DNA of 26,571 bases. Origin: CAYFFO01 sp964342485 (lineage in GTDB: Bacteria > Chloroflexota > Dehalococcoidia > Lucifugimonadales > CAJWER01). A program made the position numbers and the translations under genes. The notes beneath the pieces are model-generated. The model had not been told where the DNA came from. It did not search any database and was given only the letters and a program-made list of their open reading frames with translations. Positions 6,956-15,083 of this stretch are shown piece after piece. The stretch covers positions 1 to 26,571 of the forward strand of contig CAYFFO010000028.1 in assembly GCA_964342485.1 (NCBI GenBank). The letters are read 5' to 3'. Position 1 is the stretch's first letter. Each line of letters opens with the position of its first letter.

Positions 6956-7480
6956 TTGCCAACAAAAATTAAGACAGAAAAAGTAAAATCCATAGGCACG
7001 CTGTTAAATGACGCTACCTGTATAGTAAGTGCAGATTACACAGGTGAATCTGTAGATACTATGACAGAACTAAGACGCGCTCTTAGAGAAAAAGGCGTGA
7101 ATTTCAAAGTAATTAAAAATTCACTAACTTATATAGCAGCTGACGAAATTGGCAAACCTGGAATAAAAGACATTATTCAAGGCCCAACCGGCCTTGCTAT
7201 TGGATTTAAAGATCCTCTGGATCCCGCAAAGACTATGTGTGAATTTATAGATAAATCTGGGGCTAATATTACAATACGAGGTGGCTTATTAGGCGACCAG
7301 ATTCTATCTGCAGATGAAGTACAAAAACTCGCTAAACTGCCTTCGAAAGACCAATTGATTTCACAATTAATGTCCCAATTACAAGGTCCAGTTACCAGTT
7401 TGGTATACGTTCTAAACGGTCCAATATCATCGCTGGCAAGAGTGCTGCAAAGAAAAATAGAGTCTTCATCTAAAGAATAA
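6956..7480 (+). CDS. rplJ: Ribosomal protein L10 (uL10)
   Basis: A 174-residue L10, the base of the L7/L12 stalk. The N-terminal rRNA-binding domain has IVSADYTGESVDTMTELRRALREKGVNFKVIKNSL and GPTGLAIGF. The C-terminal helix that carries L7/L12 dimers is SLVYVLNGPISSLARVLQRKIE. The start is TTG at 6956 with GGAG (6945-6948) seven bases upstream; no in-frame ATG lies nearby. It is 56 bp before rplL, the usual pair, and probably controlled by the attenuator directly upstream. Confidence 0.97.
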   Translation: MPTKIKTEKVKSIGTLLNDATCIVSADYTGESVDTMTELRRALREKGVNFKVIKNSLTYIAADEIGKPGIKDIIQGPTGLAIGFKDPLDPAKTMCEFIDKSGANITIRGGLLGDQILSADEVQKLAKLPSKDQLISQLMSQLQGPVTSLVYVLNGPISSLARVLQRKIESSSKE

Positions 7481-7536
7481 CACACTTATCGTATATAGAA
7501 AGACTTGGATAGTTGAAAATTAAGTAAGGAGAAATG

Positions 7537-7923
7537 ATGGCAAATAAAGAAGAAATCTTGGAAGCTATAAAGGAAATGTCAGTCCTTGAATTATCAGAAC
7601 TAGTAAAAGAACTTGAAGATGTTTTTGGCGTTAGCGCAGCAGCACCTGTGGCAGTAGCCGCTGCACCTGCAGGAGATGACTCTTCAGGCGGAGCTGGTAA
7701 AGAAGAAGAACAATCTGAGTTCAACGTAGTTCTTAAAGAGGTCGGCGAAAATAAGATTAACGTAATTAAAGCAGTCAGATCAGTAACTACCCTAGGACTA
7801 AAAGAAGCCAAAGATCTTGTTGAAGGTGCTCCAGCCACAGTCAAGGAATCAGTTGGTAAAGAAGATGCTGAACAAGCACAGAAAGCTCTTGAAGAAGCAG
7901 GTGCTACGGCAGCAGTAGAGTAA
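7537..7923 (+). CDS. rplL: Ribosomal protein L7/L12 (bL12)
   Basis: A 128-residue L7/L12. The N-terminal dimerisation domain (EEILEAIKEMSVLELSELVKELEDVFGV) is followed by the Ala/Pro/Gly-rich hinge (about 38-58). The C-terminal factor-binding domain contains INVIKAVRSVTTLGLKEAKDLVEGAP. Two ATG codons occur in a row (7534 and 7537). I chose the second because AGGAG (7527-7531) is five bases from it but only two from the first. The gene is the last of the ribosomal run and meets larA tail to tail, with only 9 bp between stops. Confidence 0.97.
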   Translation: MANKEEILEAIKEMSVLELSELVKELEDVFGVSAAAPVAVAAAPAGDDSSGGAGKEEEQSEFNVVLKEVGENKINVIKAVRSVTTLGLKEAKDLVEGAPATVKESVGKEDAEQAQKALEEAGATAAVE

Positions 7924-7941
7924 AATTTATCGTCAAATTTT
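7922..7941. terminator. A/T-only inverted repeat at the rplL/larA convergent junction
   Basis: AAAATTT (7922-7928) and AAATTTT (7935-7941) form a perfect 7-bp dyad around ATCGTC. It spans the stop codons of the two convergent genes. It contains no G-C pairs, so it would be a weak hairpin. It is the only structure seen that could serve as a shared bidirectional terminator. Confidence 0.3.
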
Positions 7942-9204
7942 AAGAAATGGGATTGTTTGCGGACCAAGTGGTAGCACACATATAGTGCAGTCTTTACCGC
8001 CTTTGACATTAACTAAATGATTTAATGTATGCTGTATATCTGTAACTGGTTTAAGGTGAGCTGACTTAATTTGGTCATTAGTTAAATAACTACTTTTTAG
8101 ATAAATTTGATTTTTCATTAGAAGTTGTGATTGTATTTGAACTTGCCATTGATCATGGTGACCATCAGTCCATGCATGGATCATTTCTAAAAGTTCGCCA
8201 GGGGTATCCCGAGACATTAACATATTCCCATATTCTCCATGCTCTGGGATACCGTCGCTACATTCTGCTGCACAGATAATAACTCCCCCATCTTTAGCAA
8301 CCAAAGAAGCAGCAGACATACCTTTTACAGCTTGATACAGATTCATATCAAGAGGGAATCCGCTATTTGTAGTAATCACAATATCATACAGTTGAGGTAC
8401 AGACCTCATTGCGTTACGACGAGCTCCATCGCAAGCTGCACGGTGTACTTTTAAAAGGTCTCCTGCATAACAACTAGTTATTTGATGATCTCTGTTAATT
8501 GTAACGTCAATACTAAAAGTCACACCAGTCTTAACAGCAATTTCACGAATTTGATCATGAATTGGATTACCCTCAGTAATAGCCCATGTAGAATTTTGAT
8601 TACTTATCAAGCTAGCACTGTGCAAACCCATAATAGTTTTAAAACCAGCTAGACCAGGAGCTACCATCTTAGGCCCTCCACTAAACCCCGCAAAAAAATG
8701 AGGTTCTACAAAACCAGTTGTTATTCGCACATCTGATTGCATCCATGTTTTATTCATCCATATAGGTATATCTGTCGAAGTTACGCCAACATAGGTTAAC
8801 TCATCTTGTTTAAAAGCAGAGTGGTTAATTACTCTGTATGAATTAACCACTTCTTCACCCAACATATTTACCAGCTCTTCTCTGTTATTACTCCGATGTG
8901 TCCCAGTTGCAACCAATATTGAAATATTTTCTCTATTTACATGTCCAAGTTCCTTGAGTAAGACAGGCAAAACTGTAGAAGAAGGCATTGGCCGAGTAAT
9001 ATCACATACAGAAATAGCAACACTGTCATTAGGTTTCACGGATTGTCTAAGAGGCAATGAACCAACAGGGTTTCGCATTGCATTTACTAAACTTCCGTTA
9101 ACATCAGGTAACCCAGGCAAATAAATAGGCTCTATGACAGTTGTCTGGCTTTCTGGGACTTCTATAATTAAACCCTTTTTTCCATAAGCTAAATCGATTT
9201 CCAT
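7933..9204 (-). CDS. larA: LarA-family nickel-pincer racemase/epimerase (lactate racemase-like)
   Basis: A 423-residue LarA homologue. Residues corresponding to the Lactobacillus plantarum active site are all present with a constant offset: D68 and R71 (CDITRP), H103 (ATGTH), H169 and K179 (EPHFFAGFSGGPK), H195 (MGLH), Q291 and K294 (YQAVK). In LarA the lysine carries the nickel-pincer (NPN) cofactor, so this protein should be a cofactor-dependent 2-hydroxyacid racemase or epimerase. LarA homologues act on several hydroxyacids, and lactate is only one option. The cofactor-making genes larB, larC and larE are not in the window. The ATG has GAGGTGG about nine bases upstream. Downstream it converges on rplL; upstream lies the M20 peptidase on the same strand after 224 bp, in which no clear promoter or riboswitch was recognised. 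Confidence 0.88.
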   Translation of the reverse strand: MEIDLAYGKKGLIIEVPESQTTVIEPIYLPGLPDVNGSLVNAMRNPVGSLPLRQSVKPNDSVAISVCDITRPMPSSTVLPVLLKELGHVNRENISILVATGTHRSNNREELVNMLGEEVVNSYRVINHSAFKQDELTYVGVTSTDIPIWMNKTWMQSDVRITTGFVEPHFFAGFSGGPKMVAPGLAGFKTIMGLHSASLISNQNSTWAITEGNPIHDQIREIAVKTGVTFSIDVTINRDHQITSCYAGDLLKVHRAACDGARRNAMRSVPQLYDIVITTNSGFPLDMNLYQAVKGMSAASLVAKDGGVIICAAECSDGIPEHGEYGNMLMSRDTPGELLEMIHAWTDGHHDQWQVQIQSQLLMKNQIYLKSSYLTNDQIKSAHLKPVTDIQHTLNHLVNVKGGKDCTICVLPLGPQTIPFLKI

Positions 9205-9428
9205 ACTAAATAGCCACCTCTTTTACTCGGATCAACGGACCTATCAGAACCAGATCGTTAAACAGCTTACAAGACTTGTTTATTAAATTGAATATCTATT
9301 TCAAGTTGAGCTGAGATTTTGTCCCACAACCAACTATGGCTAGCCTGGTGTTATCTTTAGGGATATATCACCTCTAAGCAGGAAGTCCTAAAATTCCAAA
9401 ATAGCAAACAGTAAATACAAAACTTATT

Positions 9429-10508
9429 TTAATCGTTCCTTAACATCGCCTCACACAAATGAGCAGCATCAACAAGATCAGGAATGGTTACAAACTCTCT
9501 TACAGTGTGCATGTTGTGGTCCGCCATACCAACAACGACAGCATTAATGCCTTTCTGTCTAAACACATTAGCATCAGAACCGCCTCCAGTAGATTTGACT
9601 GTTGGCTCCATTCCCAAACTTCGTACTGCTTTTTTTATACGTACCATCATAGGATTATCATCTCCTACACGGTAATTTTTGAATTCAGTGGTAAATTCAG
9701 GTTCTAGTGATGCTTCTGGAAACATTCTTCTCACCTGATCCAATGAAACATCAACTTGTTGTTGAACATCATCAAGGGTTTCGGTATTAATACTCCTGAA
9801 TTCTCCTACAACAGTAGTACTCTCAGGTACGGCATTTCTAACAGTGCCTCCTTCAATAGTTCCAACGTTAAAAGTAGTCTCACCATCTAATCTACCCTGA
9901 GGCAGGCGTGTAATAAATTCAGACGCGATCCTGATAGCAGAAATGCCATTTTCTGGATCAAATCCCGCATGCGCTGCCCTACCCTTTATTTTGATAGAAA
10001 ACCCTATATATGTAGGAGCCGCATTTGTTATAGTGCTTGCAGGACCTTCACCATCAAACACGATTGATTCTTTCGAGGTTATTTTTGAATAATCAAGATT
10101 TCCTGCCCCATCCAAGCCTGTCTCCTCGGCCCTAGTAAAACAAACTTCGATTGGGAAATGCTTGGTGGAATCTTCTCTAATCGATTGTATACCTTCTAAA
10201 ATTGCTGAAATACCGGCTTTGCAATCTCCTCCTAGTATCGTAGTTCCATCGGTAACTATACGATCTCCATCAACGGTAGGTTTAACCCCTCTGCCTGGAT
10301 CTACAGTATCCATATGTGCAGATAACAAAAGAGGATTTTCACCACCGTCACCAGCTATGATATTTCCATAATTATCGGTCTCAACTTCCAAATCTAACGA
10401 CCGAAGTCTTTTTTTAAGATCTTCACATATCTCATCTTCAAAATATGAAGGGCTATCTATTTGAACCAAATCCAAAAATGTTTGAACTAATCTATTTCGA
10501 TTAATCAT
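9429..10508 (-). CDS. M20-family metallopeptidase, PepT-like
   Basis: A 359-residue two-zinc amidohydrolase/peptidase of the M20 family, closest in style to PepT-like tripeptidases. The metal and catalytic residues are complete: H65 and D67 (SAHMDTV), D95 (GGDCKAG), E128-E129 (RAEETG), D152 (FDGEG) and H334 (NMHTVRE). The lid/dimerisation domain, with GRAAHAGFDPENGISAI, occupies about residues 165-275. The ATG has a strong AGGAGG five bases upstream. It shares its strand with a LarA-like gene downstream and an OSBS/NSAR-like enolase-family gene upstream (131-bp gap). M20 enzymes also include N-acyl amino acid deacylases, so the substrate is open. Confidence 0.88.
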   Translation of the reverse strand: MINRNRLVQTFLDLVQIDSPSYFEDEICEDLKKRLRSLDLEVETDNYGNIIAGDGGENPLLLSAHMDTVDPGRGVKPTVDGDRIVTDGTTILGGDCKAGISAILEGIQSIREDSTKHFPIEVCFTRAEETGLDGAGNLDYSKITSKESIVFDGEGPASTITNAAPTYIGFSIKIKGRAAHAGFDPENGISAIRIASEFITRLPQGRLDGETTFNVGTIEGGTVRNAVPESTTVVGEFRSINTETLDDVQQQVDVSLDQVRRMFPEASLEPEFTTEFKNYRVGDDNPMMVRIKKAVRSLGMEPTVKSTGGGSDANVFRQKGINAVVVGMADHNMHTVREFVTIPDLVDAAHLCEAMLRND

Positions 10509-10537
10509 CCAATCCTCCTGTCATAAAAATGATTTTT

Positions 10538-10543
10538 ATTATA
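10538..10543 (-). promoter_or_regulatory. Candidate -10 box for the M20 peptidase gene
   Basis: On the minus strand a perfect TATAAT (10543-10538) lies 30 bp before the M20 start codon, predicting a transcript with a short leader ending in the AGGAGG site. No good -35 box was found at the right distance (ATCAAG at 17 bp), so the call is tentative. Confidence 0.35.
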
Positions 10544-10639
10544 TTGTAATCACGATTTTGCTTGATAAAAGTCATCCAAAAACACTAGGTAAACAACCTT
10601 ATATAATCTGTTACTTCACAATTTTAAATACCTATTTAT

Positions 10640-11740
10640 TCAAGAAACTATTTGAGATTGCACAGTAAATTTATCTAATAAATCTGGATTTGGAGTTGGT
10701 AACTCGGATCCAAATGGTTTGAAAGTTTTCTCAGGTGTTAGTTCATGTGTAGGTGATGATAAATCATTGGTATAAAACCTTGATGATTCAAAAAGGTCAC
10801 CTGGATATGTGAAATTAGGAAGAGTTGCTACCTCTACACATAGGGCTGATCCTAGAGCACTCTCCAGCATACCACCGACCCAAACAGGTATCCCTGAATT
10901 CCAACATAAATCGTGAATAGCTTTTGAATTCGCAAGCCCTCCTACCCTGCCAGGTTTTATATTCACATATTTGCAAGCACCAACCCTTATAGCTTGCTCT
11001 ACAATATCAGGGGATAAAACACTTTCATCAAGACATATCGGAGTTTGTATGAGGCGAGCCAATTCAGCATGATCTAGTATATCAAGATGACTGAGAGGTT
11101 GTTCGATAAAAGCAAGTTCCAAATCATCTATCTCTTTGAAAAATGGTAAATCTTCCATCGTGTATCCTGCATTGCAATCGATATGAAATATGACATCCGG
11201 AAAAGTACCTCTCACGACTTTTAACATTTCAAGATCCCATCCACGAGCTACTTTTAATTTTATTCTAGGAAAACCCTGATCTACCGCATCCTGTATATTT
11301 CCAAGAAGCATTTCATATGAATCTTGTATACCAAAATCGGCGCCGGCAGAAACTGGCCTGGTTTTCCCACCTAGAAGCTTGTGAATCGGAGTTTTAGTTA
11401 TTCTACTTTGAAGAGTCCACCAACAAATTTCTATTGCAGCTTTAGCAAAGCTATTTCCTTTAAATAACTTAAGCCTTTCGTTCAAAGCATCTGCTGTGTC
11501 ATACTCTCTTCCAATAACATGTGGCCCAAAGAAATTTGTAACGTTGTTAAAAACTGAAATAGCACTTTCTGATAAATAAGTGGGAGTACGCAAAGGAGTA
11601 GACTCAGACCAAGCTTCTATATCTCCACTAAATGCTTTCACTAAAACTGAGTGAATATCGTAGTCTTCACCATAAGCCGTTCTCCATGGATAAATCAGAG
11701 GCATAGCGACATGATAAACTTCCATTCTGTCTATTTTCAA
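10640..11740 (-). CDS. Enolase-superfamily enzyme, o-succinylbenzoate synthase / N-acylamino acid racemase-like
   Basis: A 366-residue member of the muconate-lactonizing subgroup. The catalytic lysines are KLK (161 and 163) and K262 (NIKPGRVGG). The Mg ligands are D188 (HIDCNAGY), E213 (FIEQP) and D238 (CLDES). IEQPL, TPICLDES, KPGRVGG and VWVGGML are typical of the MenC-2/NSAR branch. That branch contains o-succinylbenzoate synthases of menaquinone synthesis and N-succinylamino acid racemases, often bifunctional. No other men gene is present; the M20 hydrolase next door favours an N-acylamino-acid role, by inference. The start is TTG at 11740 with GAGGG eight bases upstream. Confidence 0.88.
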   Translation of the reverse strand: MKIDRMEVYHVAMPLIYPWRTAYGEDYDIHSVLVKAFSGDIEAWSESTPLRTPTYLSESAISVFNNVTNFFGPHVIGREYDTADALNERLKLFKGNSFAKAAIEICWWTLQSRITKTPIHKLLGGKTRPVSAGADFGIQDSYEMLLGNIQDAVDQGFPRIKLKVARGWDLEMLKVVRGTFPDVIFHIDCNAGYTMEDLPFFKEIDDLELAFIEQPLSHLDILDHAELARLIQTPICLDESVLSPDIVEQAIRVGACKYVNIKPGRVGGLANSKAIHDLCWNSGIPVWVGGMLESALGSALCVEVATLPNFTYPGDLFESSRFYTNDLSSPTHELTPEKTFKPFGSELPTPNPDLLDKFTVQSQIVS

Positions 11741-11771
11741 TTGATATCCCTCATATATCTAATATAAGCAT

Positions 11772-11800
11772 ATTCTTAATAACTGTCGCCTAAGAGTCAA
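11772..11800 (-). promoter_or_regulatory. Candidate promoter of the enolase-superfamily gene
   Basis: On the minus strand TTGACT (11800-11795) and AAGAAT (11777-11772) are separated by 17 bases in the 85-bp gap downstream of the VWA gene. The -35 match is 5 of 6, the -10 match 4 of 6. It would make the enolase-family gene a separate transcript from the VWA operon. Confidence 0.35.
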
Positions 11801-11825
11801 TATTTATTAAATTAGGTGAAAAGAC

Positions 11826-14800
11826 CTAATTTGTAAGACGTCTGTAAAGATATAAAAGCCTGTTGGGAAGTGTGTGAATATCGTCTAGTACCTCATATCC
11901 CATATCAGCACACATTGTCTTGAGATAATCATGGCCACTTCTATCTACAGTCAGACAAAATGCATTTATATTCTTATCTCTTGCTTCATCAAGAGCCATT
12001 CTTGTGTCGTGAACAGCATACTCTTTCTCTACTCCTTCTCTACTATAGCCACGGTCTTGTGGCCTACCATCACTAATCAAAAACAAAAGTTTTGTACGCG
12101 CTTCATGCGAATCAAGCTTTGTAGTCGCATGCCGAATCGCAGGACCCATTCTAGTTGCATGTAATGGTGCTACTCGGTCAATTCTACGTTGAACTCTATC
12201 AGAAAAATTCTCATCGATATCTTTTATAGTATAAAATTCCACATTCTCTCTACCATATCCCGAAAATCCATAGATTCCATAAACATCACCAATTGCTTCA
12301 AGTGCATGTATCAATAACACAATCGCCTCTTTTTCAACATCTATAATTCTCTTATAGGAATTTCTTAAATTTTGTCCGCGTCTTGTTCTCAACCAAACCA
12401 TATACTCTACAGGGTCAGTTGGAGCATCCCACTCTCCACTACTACTTTTTGCCTCTTCAATTGCTTCTGCTGTAGAAGCACTGGTATCGAGTAGAAACAC
12501 TACTGCAACATCTCTTTGGACTTTATTCCTTTTCCAGTAGAGTTTTTCACTAGGACTAGCACCTGTTTTTATATCTACAACTGCCTCTATAACGTCATCA
12601 ATGTCAATCTCTTCACCATCATCTAATTTACGTACTTTACGGAACATTTCAGGTAACAACATTTCAAATTGACGCTTAATCTCTGTTGCAAGAGGACCAT
12701 AACTATTTAGAGTGTCTACAAAATAAGAAGGATCCCCTTCAGGCATAGTTTTTTGTCTAACCAGACACCAATTCGGCTTATAATCATCAGCTCTAAAATC
12801 CCATTCATCATACAAAAATGTTTCAGGGTGATCATCATTTATAGCATTGGGTGATTCTTCAATATGAGCAATTGAACCCTGTCCTGTTTCTGACGGTTTC
12901 TGACTAGAATTTACCCCTGCTTCCTTAAACATGTTATCGGCGAATCTACTAGAAGCATCTTCGATATCAGCTTCTGCAGAATCCAATTCCAACTCCGCAC
13001 TTGATTTGAGCATGTCCTCAATCATCTCTTGCGTAAGTTGCCCTGTATCTTCTCCAGAACCTTTTTCCTTACTCTGAGACCTGAGTTCCGTCATCATCTG
13101 TGTCAATTCAGGCTTAAAATCCCCTCTATAATCTACTTCTTGAGTTGGAGTATAATCATCTTGGTTACCTGTAGAAGCTTCTAATTTTTCCAACAAATCC
13201 TGCAATACTTGCTGTTCATCTATATCTATATCTTCAGCTTCTGATTCTGGGATTTCTAATTCGTCCCATTCATCTTCCGCTAAAGAATTATTATCTATTG
13301 AACAAATAATCGAATATATACGTAAGGTTGCTTCAGCTGCATCTTCTACAGTAGCGTGAGATACTGATACTTTTCTTGCTAAAGAGGCTATTTCCATAGC
13401 TTCTTTCTTATGTTTTTTAGGTACTTCTAACAAACTTCGTTGTCCAAGACTAATCCTTACCAAAAACTCTACTAATGCTTCCTGTACTGGCAGCTTTTTT
13501 ATATCCCTCCTACCAACGAGGGAGTCCTTTTGAATTTTGAGGTACCCATTCTTTATACCTGCATATTCATCAGCAACTACTGCATCCAAGCGGCTGTCTT
13601 CAACAATGGTAAATATGTCTAAAGCAAGATGCCTTTGTTCAAAAATGTCAAAAAACCGCTGCATATCTGTTATCCACACTTTTGGTTCATCATCTACATG
13701 TTGTTGTGCACTTGATAACTTTGAATCTGCTTGAAGTGAAATACTTGGTCTCAAATCATCGAACATAGTTGATGAAATATCGTATTTGAATCTGAAACTT
13801 CCAAACTCGATATGTGCAATTTGATGTGTGGAAATAACTTTGTAAAGCAAGAAGTTTTCATCTTTGGTCAAGTAACGACTCTCCTGGGAAGGAACATATA
13901 CAGTAGATCCTTCTGTTGTTGGATTCTCATTAGAAACCCATCCTATATTCTTTTCTGCCAGTTCATCACTTGTAGACAGCTTGATATCCGTCCCTGCCAG
14001 TGCCCGACAATACATTTCCATTACATCTTTGATTCTAGAAAATTCTATGCTTGAAGAAAGCGAATCTATAAGTTCCAAAGATTTAGAAGACTCTGCTTTG
14101 AAATATGCTAGTCCTCCATCTTTATTATCTTCTAGAATTTTTACCCCTTGATTAAACCATTGGGAAAGTTGATTTACGGATACTCGATCCAGTATCCATG
14201 GAGAGTTTTCAAAAAAATCAGGCACGGCTATCGGTGCTTTAATGACCAATTCTTCAGCCAAACCTAGAATTGTGCTGTGGTATTCATCAGGTAGTTTTTC
14301 CAAAGATTGTCCGCAAACAGTTATCACTTCGGCCAAATTAATTACTTCTGAATCATGCATCGTTTGGATTAATCTAACCAACCTAGATCTCTGTTCAACA
14401 TGCACAGCTGGAAAGGTTTTAACAACAGTCTCGAAAAGCCCTTTGACTTGTCGCCAAGATGAATCTCCCACTGCTTGGCTAAGCCTAATAAAGGACCTTT
14501 TGTCCTCCCCAACTACCGGAAATATTTCGTTGCCCAATACAAGACACTCAGATGCCACATCATATGACCGACTGGCTAACCCATCTATAAAACCTGTAAA
14601 CCTCTCGAGCTCAGGTATTGTTAACACCGTGAGTAAATTTGGGCTTAACTCAAAAAATCTACATGCGAGTATAGTGGATTTCCATGTCCCCTTGTATAGT
14701 TTGTTTCCCAAGTTTTTCCAAGTTTCAATATGTCTGGAACGAAGACGTCCCATTGTTCCTGTACTAGATGAAAAGTAACTTGCAGCCAACTGTGGAGTTG

Positions 14801-15083
14801 TGTTTGATAATTCTACTCCACATTCAGCCCATTTCATGAAATAACTAAATGGCATCAACTCAACAACTGAAGGACTAACTGTAAAATACTGTATAACTGC
14901 ATCCGAAGATTGCTGCGTATTTTCTGCTATCGCCAAACCATGATTAGCCCATTGGACAACTTGGTCTTCGTTTAAACAATTTGCTATTAATTCGGCCGCT
15001 CTTTCAAAGTCTTCTGACAAATTCTGGTGTATTAGTTCAAGCCTATCAGATATGTTTCTAAGTCCCTGATTAACCTGTTTCAT
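11826..15083 (-). CDS. Large NorD/CbbO-like VWA-domain protein with helical repeats
   Basis: A 1085-residue protein. The C-terminal VWA domain (about 857-1085) has a complete metal-ion-dependent adhesion site: D866-x-S868-x-S870, T977 and D1005. Its final part (HDTRMALDEARDKNINAFCLTVDR) is typical of NorD/CbbO proteins. Residues about 600-760 are acidic and low-complexity. Residues about 40-340 look like alpha-helical repeats of roughly 35-40 residues with recurring W..G and YF..SP. Between them is a zincin-like pattern, H420-QIA-H424 and E495-D496-SRLD, resembling CobT/NorD-type regions but with Gln in place of the catalytic Glu. It is much longer than ordinary NorD (about 640 residues). Such proteins act with CbbQ/NorQ AAA+ ATPases to remodel or load metal into a client enzyme; the ATPase is two genes upstream. 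The ATG overlaps the NUDIX stop by 4 bp (ATGA). The client is unknown. Confidence 0.85.
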   Translation of the reverse strand: MKQVNQGLRNISDRLELIHQNLSEDFERAAELIANCLNEDQVVQWANHGLAIAENTQQSSDAVIQYFTVSPSVVELMPFSYFMKWAECGVELSNTTPQLAASYFSSSTGTMGRLRSRHIETWKNLGNKLYKGTWKSTILACRFFELSPNLLTVLTIPELERFTGFIDGLASRSYDVASECLVLGNEIFPVVGEDKRSFIRLSQAVGDSSWRQVKGLFETVVKTFPAVHVEQRSRLVRLIQTMHDSEVINLAEVITVCGQSLEKLPDEYHSTILGLAEELVIKAPIAVPDFFENSPWILDRVSVNQLSQWFNQGVKILEDNKDGGLAYFKAESSKSLELIDSLSSSIEFSRIKDVMEMYCRALAGTDIKLSTSDELAEKNIGWVSNENPTTEGSTVYVPSQESRYLTKDENFLLYKVISTHQIAHIEFGSFRFKYDISSTMFDDLRPSISLQADSKLSSAQQHVDDEPKVWITDMQRFFDIFEQRHLALDIFTIVEDSRLDAVVADEYAGIKNGYLKIQKDSLVGRRDIKKLPVQEALVEFLVRISLGQRSLLEVPKKHKKEAMEIASLARKVSVSHATVEDAAEATLRIYSIICSIDNNSLAEDEWDELEIPESEAEDIDIDEQQVLQDLLEKLEASTGNQDDYTPTQEVDYRGDFKPELTQMMTELRSQSKEKGSGEDTGQLTQEMIEDMLKSSAELELDSAEADIEDASSRFADNMFKEAGVNSSQKPSETGQGSIAHIEESPNAINDDHPETFLYDEWDFRADDYKPNWCLVRQKTMPEGDPSYFVDTLNSYGPLATEIKRQFEMLLPEMFRKVRKLDDGEEIDIDDVIEAVVDIKTGASPSEKLYWKRNKVQRDVAVVFLLDTSASTAEAIEEAKSSSGEWDAPTDPVEYMVWLRTRRGQNLRNSYKRIIDVEKEAIVLLIHALEAIGDVYGIYGFSGYGRENVEFYTIKDIDENFSDRVQRRIDRVAPLHATRMGPAIRHATTKLDSHEARTKLLFLISDGRPQDRGYSREGVEKEYAVHDTRMALDEARDKNINAFCLTVDRSGHDYLKTMCADMGYEVLDDIHTLPNRLLYLYRRLTN

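Noticed and set aside
7470..8009. 179-residue reading frame on the minus strand over rplL
   Set aside because: It is the complement of the Ala-rich L7/L12 gene and runs into larA; its composition (Ser/Thr/Ala-rich) is that of an antisense shadow.
9205..9428. Possible riboswitch or structured leader before larA
   Set aside because: Only a short imperfect GGTG/CACC hairpin was found, with no known aptamer features.
14242..14778. 178-residue plus-strand frame inside the VWA gene
   Set aside because: It is fully antisense to a well-supported coding region, with no ribosome-binding site and no recognisable domain.
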